This document shows positions 43,983-51,837 of a stretch of DNA of 64,000 nt, one piece after another. Source of the stretch: Haloarcula hispanica ATCC 33960 (lineage in GTDB: Archaea; Halobacteriota; Halobacteria; Halobacteriales; Haloarculaceae); the NCBI RefSeq assembly GCF_000223905.1, contig NC_015943.1, forward strand, positions 248,001 to 312,000. The letters run 5' to 3'. Made by a program: the position numbers and the translations under genes. Positions within the stretch are counted from its first letter, which is position 1. Every line of letters begins with the position of its first letter. Under the pieces are notes generated by a model. The model made no database searches, was not told the origin of the DNA, and was given only the letters and a program-made list of their open reading frames with translations.

Positions 43983-44333
43983 TCAGGGGCGTGAGGGCGT
44001 CACTCCTTCCTTGATGGTGATCCCGTCGTTCTGAATGTGGACGAAGATAGTCCGTTCAGGTTCGTCGGAGACTGTCACGGCAGCGACTGATTCGTGTTGT
44101 CTATCGAGAACGGCTTTAACCCTGTAGCAGCCAGCCTGTAGCAAGTTGACTGAACAGCCGGACTGGCCCGACAAGAGCTGATAGTGGGCTCTATGACAGC
44201 ACACCTCGCTGTCGTATATTTCTATGCGGACATCATGTTTGGTATCGGTGGTGTTTCTGATGTGGAGGTCTTCGTTCGCCAGACGCCACTGTTCACTGTT
44301 CGTCGACAGAAGTTTACGACTACTGGAGGGCAT
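43983..44333 (-). CDS. Small beta-rich protein, unknown
   Basis: The 116-residue protein starts at ATG 44333 and shows alternating strands (WRLANEDLHIRNTTDTKHDVRIEIYD, AVLDRQHESVAAVTVSDEPERTIFVHIQNDG), an immunoglobulin-like pattern. Three cysteines (VCCH and GC) are in the centre. No signal peptide. The family is not recognised. Confidence 0.55.
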   Translation of the reverse strand: MPSSSRKLLSTNSEQWRLANEDLHIRNTTDTKHDVRIEIYDSEVCCHRAHYQLLSGQSGCSVNLLQAGCYRVKAVLDRQHESVAAVTVSDEPERTIFVHIQNDGITIKEGVTPSRP

Positions 44334-44889
44334 GTCGACATTGTACCTATGCTACAGTTACGAATATGTCTTATGGATTGACAGTGCATCGCGATGTCAT
44401 TAATGTGCTCTCACATGTAGTGTAGTTATATACTGGTTCCCAATCGGTACCTGTTCATGTCTAATCTGGCAAAGCAGCTCCCCGGAATCTTGGAAGCGCA
44501 AGAAGCCAGATGGCATCTGTGCCGTGTGTCCCCTTCACGGACGACTCCGCCGTCGTGGACACGGGCGTCGCGTTGCGTCTGCCAGGCGGATATCCGCTGA
44601 AAAATGGCGGTCGCCCGCGGTTGTTCTGGCTTTCGGGACGGTTCTGATGATGGCGGTGAGCGGCCCTCTAGTCCTTGTTGGGCAGTCCTCGGCGTCTCAC
44701 ACTATATGGCGATATTCGTAGGGACAACAGTGGCATCGACCGATTCGATCGCTGCGACCCAGCGGCGCTACCGGTCACGTCCACGCCGACAGCTTCGTCC
44801 CACAACCGGCGACGACGGCGTCGATCAAATCCGTCACAGACGATGAAATACGACCGATTCAGCCCGGTCACTCGGGGCTTTCGCCACGC
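44334..44889. other. Intergenic region without a supportable gene
   Basis: This 556-bp stretch contains a frame with a helix-like segment (AVVLAFGTVLMMAVSGPLVLVG, 44610-44720) but a strongly basic, Arg-rich front that is unlike haloarchaeal proteins. It is more likely a decayed gene or chance frame. No RNA gene was recognised. Confidence 0.5.
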
Positions 44890-45279
44890 TCAGTCAGTGT
44901 ACCAGTACGCCCAGAGGATCAACACGCCCTGCAGCGGCAACCGTGCCCAGCGGACCAACACAGAGGGATCGCCGCCACCCGTCCCCTCGATAGTGACCAT
45001 GGAGACAGCCATATAGACGTTCGCGGGAAAGATCGCGACGAGCAATGCGATCGTCGCCCACGCGGCGTACGAACGCGTCCGGGGCACCAACAGGCCGAGC
45101 CCGACAGCGATTTCCGCGACGCCGGACAGATACACCAGCGCAAGTGCCGCCGGCAAGACCGGTGGCACGATCTGGACGTATAGTTCCGGCACGACGAAAT
45201 GCAATCCTCCCGCGACGACATACAGGAGCGCCATCACGTAGCACAACGGCCGTTTGAACTGTCGCAAGCCAACACGCAT
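44890..45279 (-). CDS. DoxX-family membrane protein
   Basis: The 129-residue protein has four helices with the DoxX pattern: LCYVMALLYVVAGGLHFV, LPAALALVYLSGVAEIAVGLGLLVPRTRSYAAWATIALLVAIFPANVYMAV in two helices and a last one near LQGVLILWAY. The G-H-x-x-P-E-L-Y loop and PRTR turn are typical. DoxX proteins are membrane subunits or orphans with redox-linked roles. It has its own start at ATG 45279; the VIT-family gene lies 73 bp upstream on the same strand. Confidence 0.8.
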   Translation of the reverse strand: MRVGLRQFKRPLCYVMALLYVVAGGLHFVVPELYVQIVPPVLPAALALVYLSGVAEIAVGLGLLVPRTRSYAAWATIALLVAIFPANVYMAVSMVTIEGTGGGDPSVLVRWARLPLQGVLILWAYWYTD

Positions 45280-45352
45280 CTACTACCGTGTATGGGGACC
45301 AGTGGAAAGCAAGTTGGGATTTGTCCTCCAGTGAGAACGGAGTCTCGGCCTC

Positions 45353-45934
45353 TCACCCCGGAAGAAAGAGATTAAGAATTGCGACGACCAAGCCGGCGAG
45401 TCCCATCCGCGCTGCGGCAACGTACCACCGCTGACCCGAAATCGAGCCCATGTAAGCGCCGAACGCACCCAACACACCGATACCCAGGCCGACCGAGATG
45501 AGTGCGGCTTCTACCATTGTGACAACGGTCCCCGCGACAACGAACGGTGTCAGTGGAATCAGAACCCCGATGAGTGGCCCCAGGCCGCTCATCATGGCGT
45601 GTACGAAGCGGGCACCGCTCTGGTCGCGTTGAACGCGGGTATCGTCGAGGTCTTTGAGCATCGCTCGCTCGGTACGTCTGATTTCGGCCCGGGTTTCGGC
45701 ACGTTCGATTTCCCAGACGCTCCAGACCGCAGACGTCCCGAGACCGACTGCCGCGCCCAGTCCGATTTTGATGACAGTGGAGCCATCTGAAACTCCCGAA
45801 AGGACAGCGCCGACGATGATGCCGATGCACGTCAGCGTCCCGTCGAAGCCGTTCGAGATGAAGTACCGGCGCGAGATTGCGAGGACGTCCTCCTTCCCGA
45901 GAAGACGCCTGAGGAGTTGTCGAATGGACGTCAC
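45353..45934 (-). CDS. VIT1/CCC1-family (DUF125) transporter, possible Fe2+/Mn2+ carrier
   Basis: The 193-residue protein has five helices and the family opening RYFISNGFDGTLTCIGIIVGAVLSG (residues about 24-48), with the FDG and SG parts matching VIT proteins. A charged cytoplasmic segment (EIERAETRAEIRRTERAMLKDLDDT) with regularly placed Glu and Arg/Asp residues follows, where CCC1 proteins keep their metal-binding domain. It may export or store iron or manganese. It is followed by DoxX and preceded (6-bp gap) by DUF211. Confidence 0.75.
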   Translation of the reverse strand: MTSIRQLLRRLLGKEDVLAISRRYFISNGFDGTLTCIGIIVGAVLSGVSDGSTVIKIGLGAAVGLGTSAVWSVWEIERAETRAEIRRTERAMLKDLDDTRVQRDQSGARFVHAMMSGLGPLIGVLIPLTPFVVAGTVVTMVEAALISVGLGIGVLGAFGAYMGSISGQRWYVAAARMGLAGLVVAILNLFLPG

Positions 45935-45940
45935 GGCGCG

Positions 45941-46231
45941 TCAGGCATCCTGTAACGTCCGTCGGTCCGTCACGACGCTGTCACCGCAGGCAACCTGGTC
46001 CACAGAGTGGACTGACCCGCCGAGGTTTTCGATCGTTTCTTCGATTGCCTCGAAGTCCAGCTCTTCGCCTTCGAAGGTGAGCTTGACGTTTTGCACTTCC
46101 TGATCTAGTTCGATCAGAGACGAAGTGACGCCCTCGACGCACTCAATTTCGGCCAGCTGATCGGTGAACATCAGCAGGGGCGGATCGTGGGGTTTCAGTA
46201 CATCGATAACGAGGCGCCGGACTGCTGCCAT
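45941..46231 (-). CDS. DUF211 protein, ferredoxin-like fold
   Basis: The 96-residue protein starts at ATG 46231. It shows the DUF211 pattern: RRLVIDVLKPHDPPLLMFTDQLAEIECVEGV, LIELDQEVQNVKLTFEGEELDFEAIEETIENLGGSVHSVDQV. This is an archaeal family with a small alpha/beta fold, probably regulatory or metal-sensing. The 6-bp gap to the VIT-family gene shows cotranscription, so it may tune that transporter. Confidence 0.85.
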   Translation of the reverse strand: MAAVRRLVIDVLKPHDPPLLMFTDQLAEIECVEGVTSSLIELDQEVQNVKLTFEGEELDFEAIEETIENLGGSVHSVDQVACGDSVVTDRRTLQDA

Positions 46232-46586
46232 ATCTCAATACGGTGGGGGGATTGGCTTAAAAATGTGTGTCAGCACCGTCCTGTCGACGCGCCAGCCCTG
46301 GTGGGGGCGTAGAGCAATCCCCTGTGTGTCCCAGCCACAGATGGCTGGAGAGCGCTCCGGTGGGCGAGATATTATTAGACGTCACTGCGTAGTCCGCCAC
46401 ACAGCCTCCGAATACAATGTCTCTGAAACCATACCGGCGCGAGTGCTTTGATGCGTAGGCAACGGCACAGAGTGCGCGAGGACGCAGAAGCCACAATCAG
46501 GGAGTGCGAAGATAGGGACCCGCCTACGGACAACCCGACGCGCTCCCCGCGACCCAGATAGCTGATCCACATTCCAGCACGCCACT
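46232..46586. other. Intergenic region, nothing recognised
   Basis: This 355-bp stretch between divergent DUF211 and universal stress protein genes shows no gene or repeat. It must carry both promoters. Confidence 0.6.
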
Positions 46587-47471
46587 ATGTACGACACTAT
46601 CCTGTTCCCAACCGACGGAAGTGACGCCGCAGAATCGGTCCGTGAGTACGCAATACAGATCGCAGTCGAACACGAGGCGACGATTCATGTTATCAACGTC
46701 GCCGACACCGGCCGAGACAGCGTCACCACGATTCGTGGAGAGGTCATCGACGTTCTCGAAACAGAAGGGGAGCGCATCGTGGCGGAAGCCACACAGGATG
46801 CGAAAGATGAAGGCGTTCCTGTCGTCTCTGCGGTCCTCCAGGGTGACCCGCACAAGACGATAGTCGACTACAGCAAACAGTCCGACATCGATTGCATCGT
46901 TATGCCGACGCACGGACGGCGCGGGCTCAAGCGAATCCTGCTCGGAAGCGTCACCGAACGCGTCATCAATACGGCAGCGGTTCCCGTCGTTGCGGTCAAC
47001 CCTGCCGAAGGCCGACCACTCGTGTATCCACCCAAGCACGTCCTCGTCCCGACGGATGGAAGCCGTGGCGCAGCACTCGCAGTGGCAGAGGGGATCGATG
47101 TCGCGAAGGCGACGGGAGCAACGCTCCACCTGCTTCACGTTGTCGAGACCGGCGGTCTCGGACCGGATGCACGCTCCGTCCTGAAAGAAGGGGAGTTGAC
47201 TGAGCGGGCAAATGAGATTCTGGCCGAAGCGACCGAGAAAGTCGAGGAGACGTCGCTCAACTCGGTCACCAGCGTCATCGAACACGGGACCCCCTCGAAG
47301 GTGATTTGCGACTACATCGACGAGAACGAGGTCGATCTCGCGATCATGGGGACCCACGGACAGACTGACTTCAGCAGGTACGTCATGGGTGGTGTCAGCG
47401 CCAAAATTGTCCGGCAGTCCCCAGTTCCGGTGGCGTGGGTTCGCGAGCCTGAATCCGAATCAAATGAGTAG
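46587..47471 (+). CDS. Tandem-domain universal stress protein (UspA family)
   Basis: The 294-residue protein consists of two UspA domains (about 1-140 and 148-288), each starting with a strand and P-T-D-G-S loop (ILFPTDGSDAAESV, VLVPTDGSRGAALA). ATP-binding-type G-R/x-G-x-x-x-x-LGS/MGGV stretches are present (MPTHGRRGLKRILLGSV, MGTHGQTDFSRYVMGGV). It is cytosolic and acidic. The frame starts at ATG 46587. Which stress it serves is not evident. Confidence 0.92.
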   Translation: MYDTILFPTDGSDAAESVREYAIQIAVEHEATIHVINVADTGRDSVTTIRGEVIDVLETEGERIVAEATQDAKDEGVPVVSAVLQGDPHKTIVDYSKQSDIDCIVMPTHGRRGLKRILLGSVTERVINTAAVPVVAVNPAEGRPLVYPPKHVLVPTDGSRGAALAVAEGIDVAKATGATLHLLHVVETGGLGPDARSVLKEGELTERANEILAEATEKVEETSLNSVTSVIEHGTPSKVICDYIDENEVDLAIMGTHGQTDFSRYVMGGVSAKIVRQSPVPVAWVREPESESNE

Positions 47472-47599
47472 CTCAGCCCGTGAATCGGCCGACACATACC
47501 AGAGCACGGGCCTGATAAAGCTCTCCGCGTGAGGGACCTCGCCAAACCTCCCGGTATGCGGGAGTGTTTAGTAACTATGGCGTTCAGGTAAATCGGATC

Positions 47600-48214
47600 A
47601 TGACCGCAGACGACTCACAGTCCGGAGGGGGAACGAACAAGGTGGATGCCGTAATTCGAAAATACGATCTTGTCGGGATGGGTGCAGAACTCGAAGATCG
47701 GTGGGTCGGCGCCGACGGGGAGGAAGAAAGTACCCGAGACCTCGCGGACTACTTCAATCAGTCGGTGCTCGAGTCCGCCATCGAGGGGAGCGACGCACCG
47801 ACATTGAGTGGCGACATCCAGCAGGTCTATCAATCACTTCGCGAAGATGACGCGGACGCCCCGCTCATACGCTCCCGTCTCGAACAGAGCGGGGTCGATA
47901 TCGAATCGGTGATGGACGACTTTGTCTCCCACCAGACGGTGTATCGCTATCTCAAGAACGACCGTGGGGCGGCCCGACCCGAGCGGACGCCTGCAGAACG
48001 GAAAGAAAACGCCATCGACTCAATACAGCGGCTTCGGGGCCGAACCACCGCTGTAACGAGGCAGACTATCGAGAGCCTCGAAAAGAACGACGCCATCTCG
48101 GCAGGCGATTTCAACGTCATCAACGAGGTGCAGGTGCTGTGTGAGGACTGCGGCCATAGCTACGATATTGTGGCGTTTCTGGAACAGGGTGGCTGCGACT
48201 GTCAATCCGCGTGA
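47600..48214 (+). CDS. Rod-determining factor RdfA-like protein
   Basis: Start set at ATG 47600 (MTADDSQSGGGTNKVDAVIRKYDL), 204 residues. It matches what I recall of haloarchaeal RdfA: KVDAVIRKYDLVGMGAELEDRW, STRDLADYFNQSVLESAIEG, SGVDIESVMDDFVSHQTVYRYLKN. A C-terminal zinc-finger-like CEDCGHSYDIVAFLEQGGCDC follows. RdfA promotes the rod shape in Haloferax. Its presence 5 kb from an actin homologue is suggestive. The assignment is from memory of the family, so medium confidence. Confidence 0.75.
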   Translation: MTADDSQSGGGTNKVDAVIRKYDLVGMGAELEDRWVGADGEEESTRDLADYFNQSVLESAIEGSDAPTLSGDIQQVYQSLREDDADAPLIRSRLEQSGVDIESVMDDFVSHQTVYRYLKNDRGAARPERTPAERKENAIDSIQRLRGRTTAVTRQTIESLEKNDAISAGDFNVINEVQVLCEDCGHSYDIVAFLEQGGCDCQSA

Positions 48215-48297
48215 GGACTCGGACCGTATTATCGAAACGAAGCCAAAATCCCAGTCAGTGGTCCTGTAAACCGACAATGCGCCACGCCAGCCGGCGG

Positions 48298-48576
48298 TCA
48301 GCCGAGCCTCGGGAACCGAGCGGTCTTACAGTCGACACCGCAGAACGCGTATTCCGAGACGTTGCCAGCACTATCTCTGGTCGTGACATTACGATACCGG
48401 ACGTTGTCGTCAATTGATGCGCCGCAGTGATCGCAGTGTCGCGTTTCAATCGAGCTAATTACGACCCTGATAGATTGGCTCTCAACGCTTTCGGGGGCTG
48501 CACTCCGCGCTCGGTCCGCGTTTGCGATGTCTGCTGATTGTTGGCTACGGTACTCCTGCGTGTTTTGTGCGTTCAT
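48298..48576 (-). CDS. Small zinc-binding protein, DUF7576-like
   Basis: Start set at ATG 48576 (MNAQNTQEYRSQQS), 92 residues. The end has a Cys-pair zinc site: RHCDHCGASIDDNVRYRNVT ... YAFCGVDCKTARFP. It is a paralogue of 49404-49679, with the same layout (CDYCG ... FCEEEC). Such small zinc proteins are common in haloarchaea and have no known role. It is convergent with the RdfA-like gene. Confidence 0.7.
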   Translation of the reverse strand: MNAQNTQEYRSQQSADIANADRARSAAPESVESQSIRVVISSIETRHCDHCGASIDDNVRYRNVTTRDSAGNVSEYAFCGVDCKTARFPRLG

Positions 48577-48678
48577 GATGTCGCTGATTATGGGTTTGTA
48601 GTTGGTGTCGCAGCGCTTCGTGAGATGGGTCATCGCGACCCGAAAACCGTCGGCTGGTGTTTGGGAACCAGCCAGGAC

Positions 48679-48850
48679 CGACGTTTTCCACCTGTGTGCC
48701 GGCGTTTACCCGCACTGTGGTGGTCTACGTCAGTTTAAAATTTGAAAAATGTAAAAAACGCAAAACCGGATGTGATGGGGTCTGCACCGATCAAGTGCCG
48801 GGACAGCGGGCTTGCCTGCCAAGCCGTACAGTCAGCGCCCGGATTCATGT
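48679..48850 (+). repeat. Dispersed ~170-bp repeat, copy 1
   Basis: Compared with 55633-55801, the two share blocks in order: CGTTTTCCACC, GTCTACGTCAGTTTAAA (GTCTACGCCAGTTTAAA in the other), AAAATGTAAAAA, TGCCGGGACAGC and a final GCCCGGATTCATGT (GCCCGGATGCATAT). Unrelated coding is not seen. It is probably a noncoding mobile or regulatory element. Confidence 0.7.
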
Positions 48851-48988
48851 CCTTATCTTTAATGGATGTACACTTAATAGTTCCGTGAGTGGCGTTCACA
48901 CCCAACGAAAATAACTGGCCCAAACCTGTGAGTCCAGCGAGACTGCACAACGTAGCCGTGGCCTGCAGCAGCCATCACTCCAAGACAT

Positions 48989-49074
48989 CTATAGTAACAA
49001 TTGAAACGATGTACACACTGATCGCACTGCTGTCGGGCGACCAGGTATGCATTGATGCTCAATGGCTACTATAG
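48989..49074 (-). repeat. Hairpin repeat (MITE-like), copy 5
   Basis: CTATAGTAACAATTGAAAC to GGCTACTATAG in reverse orientation. Compared with the other copies, the inner stem has mismatches (CTGATCGCAC...GGGCGACCAG). Confidence 0.85.
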
Positions 49075-49403
49075 CTTGCTTCGAGTTTGTGAGCGCCCTA
49101 TCTCAGTGACGAAGCTAATAGGGACTAACCAAATGATTAAATACGGAAGTTCCGTACTGGGAGGTATGGAACCGGGTACCAAAACGGTAGAACCGCCCCG
49201 GAAAGCGAGCCAATTAGCGGCTGTAACGTCCGGTTATACGTTTTTTACACTTTCTCTCCGATACCCCACGTAGCCCACCCCAGTCCGGGCAGTAACCCGG
49301 CATAGGCGGAAAACGGTGGTAAAGCGACAAGAGCGATCCAGAGTAATGTGTAACAGTCGACGGAACGAGTCCGACCCCTGTCAACAACGAATCGATACAA
49401 ACG
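49075..49403. other. Intergenic region, nothing recognised
   Basis: This 329-bp stretch holds the promoter of the small zinc-protein gene at 49404. No other gene or repeat was seen. Confidence 0.5.
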
Positions 49404-49679
49404 ATGAATGGACAAACTGAGGCGGAGCAGTCACTAGCAACTGCTCGGTGCGCTATGGAAGCCAGCGGCAACACGGCCGCTGCCGAACTGAATATCCAAA
49501 ACAAATCAACTCGAGTCTTGGTCGATGGGTCACCGAACTACCGCTGTGATTACTGTGGACAAGTGATCAGCGAACAGATGAAGTTCAGCGCGGTTACGAT
49601 ACGTGATCCGGACGGAGAGATAACGGAGCATTTCTTCTGTGAAGAGGAATGCATGACATCACAATACCCAGATATCTAA
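49404..49679 (+). CDS. Small zinc-binding protein, DUF7576-like, second copy
   Basis: The 91-residue protein starts at ATG 49404. The zinc site is NYRCDYCGQVISEQMKFSAVTI ... EHFFCEEECMTSQYP. Its N-terminal half (EAEQSLATARCAMEASGNTAAAEL) is helical and differs from the paralogue at 48298-48576. The two genes are separated by two repeat elements. Confidence 0.72.
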   Translation: MNGQTEAEQSLATARCAMEASGNTAAAELNIQNKSTRVLVDGSPNYRCDYCGQVISEQMKFSAVTIRDPDGEITEHFFCEEECMTSQYPDI

Positions 49680-50155
49680 CATACCTGTTTGGATTGCGAT
49701 CAGAACAAATATTAGGTCTACAACGAGATAGTATATAATCCAAGATTTTTGGATTGTATCCGACAACATAGAAAAAGACAGATGACAGGAAGTGATGGCA
49801 TACGAGACAGTAGCTGAACTTTCAGCGCAAAAAACAGGTCGTATATATCCGTATCGACACCGAATCCAAACAAATACTCTATAATCTCGTTCTGGAAAAT
49901 TGGTCGATATATAAATATTCTCGAAATGTTAATATTCGGCGGTACAGAATAAGGGACGGTTTTATATGTTTCCATCAGCCATGACATCGCATGACATGCT
50001 ACAACGCGAGCAAAGGAATTCTGTACGAAAACCTTCCAACAGACGTACCGAGACCCGAAGAAGAGGAGAGCAAGCTGAGTGCCAGTGACGGCGCCGCAAG
50101 CCAAACAGTCGCGAACGACTGAATCTGGAACGTATCTGGTGTCCGACGCTGGAGA
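49680..50155. other. AT-rich region without a supportable gene
   Basis: This 476-bp AT-rich stretch has only frames with Phe, Ile and Cys-rich composition that do not look haloarchaeal. No RNA gene was recognised. It ends at repeat copy 6. Confidence 0.5.
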
Positions 50156-50241
50156 CTACAGTAACAATTGCAACGATGTACACACTGACCACACTGCCGT
50201 CGTTCGATCAGGTGTGCATTGATTTTCAATGGCTACTATAG
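50156..50241 (-). repeat. Hairpin repeat (MITE-like), copy 6
   Basis: CTACAGTAACAATTGCAAC to GGCTACTATAG, reverse orientation; the left terminal repeat has one change (CTACAG for CTATAG) and the inner stem is imperfect. Confidence 0.83.
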
Positions 50242-50403
50242 CTTCGGCCTGTACCCACAAAAGAACGTAGCGGTCACTCAGGGTGGGTTCTGTTCCCGAG
50301 TTGTCGTTTCGTTTCAGTAAACAGCATCGGATAGGCCACAAATGGGTATAGATTGAACGGTTTTGGTCGTAGATCTGGGTTCTAAGGCGTCAATATTGAC
50401 CAG

Positions 50404-51837
50404 TCAGTTTTGTCTGTGTATTGCTTTCCCTCTCGCATTCTGTGCGGCTTCCATTACCGCTTCACTTAATGTTGGATGGGTATGGACGGTGGAGCCGATG
50501 TCCTGAAGCTTTGCACCCATCTCGATCATGGCTGCGATTTCTGCAATCAACTCGGATGCCTCCGGACCGACGATCTGTGCACCGATCACACGTTCGGTTT
50601 CTTTTGCGGCGACAATTCGGACAAAGCCCTCTGTCCGGTTCGCTGTTAGTGCCCGTCCAGACGCCTGGAACTGGAACTCACCTGTAACTGGAGTAATACC
50701 CTCGTTCGCAGCTTCGTGCTCCGTCAGCCCGACGGTTCCGATTTCCGGATCGGTGAACACCGCAGCCGGGAGTGCCCGATAATCGACTGCGGCGGGCTCG
50801 CCAGCGATTACTTCCGCTGCGACTTCCCCTTCTTTCGAGCCCTTGTGTGCCAGCATCGGCTCACCCGCAACGTCGCCGACCGCGAAAATGTGCTCCTTGT
50901 TCGTCCGGCATCTGCTATCCGTTGGAATGAACCCCTGAGCATCGGTTTCGACGCCGGCAGCTTCGATACCGAGCGTGTCAGTCACCGGGCGTCTACCCAC
51001 GGCAACAAGTATTTTGTCAGCAGTGAGTTCGATATCGCTATCGTGCGCCGCCTCGTCGGCGGGGACAGCAGTCAGGACGGCCTCACCGTCCGACTCTGCC
51101 CAACTGTCCGCCGTGTACCCGAAGTGGAAGTCGACGCCGAGACGTGCTGCTCGCTGTCGGACTATCGAGGCAACGTCTTCCTGATAGCCGGGAAGTGCCT
51201 GCTCAAGGGTCTCAATTACCGAGACGTCGCTCCCGAGTCGGCTGTAGACTGTCGCTAGCTCCATGCCGATGTATCCGGCTCCGACGATGACGAGTTCGGC
51301 GGGTACCGTTTCGAAGTTCAGAGCGCCAGCAGAGGAGACGATGGGCTCGTCATCGAAGTCGAATCCCGGAATTTCGATCGGCCGGGACCCCGTTGCGATG
51401 ATGCAGTGGTCGAATTTCAGCGATTCAGAGCCCTGCCCCTCTCCCTGATGGACGATTCTGATCTTGTTCTCAGCAGCAAATTCGGCAGTCCCTTTCAGCA
51501 GATTCACGCCGGCTGCCGTACACAGCTGCTCGATACCGCTCGTTAGTTGGTCGACGATGCCGTCTTTCCAGCTCATCATCTCGTCGAGCGCAACTGTTGG
51601 GTCCGCGTAAATCCCCAGTTCCTCCGCCTGGCCCGCCTCCGATGCCAGGTCTGAACCGTTTAGCAGCGCTTTAGAGGGGATACAGCCACGGTTGAGACAG
51701 GCTCCCCCGTACGCCCCTTTTTCGACGAGAGTGACATCGAGACCAAGCTGTGCAGCGCGGATTGCGGCGACGTATCCGCCGGGGCCCGCGCCAATAACCA
51801 GTACGTCAGTCGAGGTAGTGACATCTCCGACGACCAT
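50404..51837 (-). CDS. lpdA: Dihydrolipoyl dehydrogenase (E3)
   Basis: The 477-residue flavoenzyme reoxidises the lipoyl group of E2 with NAD+. FAD motif VLVIGAGPGGYVAAIRAAQLG, redox pair GGACLNRGCIPSKALL (about residues 43-58), NAD motif VIVGAGYIGMELATVYSRLG and the catalytic His-Glu HTHPTLSEAV near the end are intact. It is last in the E1alpha-E1beta-E2-E3 operon, overlapping the E2 stop by 1 bp (TAATG). Confidence 0.96.
   Translation of the reverse strand: MVVGDVTTSTDVLVIGAGPGGYVAAIRAAQLGLDVTLVEKGAYGGACLNRGCIPSKALLNGSDLASEAGQAEELGIYADPTVALDEMMSWKDGIVDQLTSGIEQLCTAAGVNLLKGTAEFAAENKIRIVHQGEGQGSESLKFDHCIIATGSRPIEIPGFDFDDEPIVSSAGALNFETVPAELVIVGAGYIGMELATVYSRLGSDVSVIETLEQALPGYQEDVASIVRQRAARLGVDFHFGYTADSWAESDGEAVLTAVPADEAAHDSDIELTADKILVAVGRRPVTDTLGIEAAGVETDAQGFIPTDSRCRTNKEHIFAVGDVAGEPMLAHKGSKEGEVAAEVIAGEPAAVDYRALPAAVFTDPEIGTVGLTEHEAANEGITPVTGEFQFQASGRALTANRTEGFVRIVAAKETERVIGAQIVGPEASELIAEIAAMIEMGAKLQDIGSTVHTHPTLSEAVMEAAQNARGKAIHRQN

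Noticed and set aside
44524-44721. Possible membrane-protein gene on the plus strand
   Set aside because: The N-terminal half is strongly Arg-rich and unlike haloarchaeal proteins, and no start signal is seen. Treated as a chance or decayed frame.
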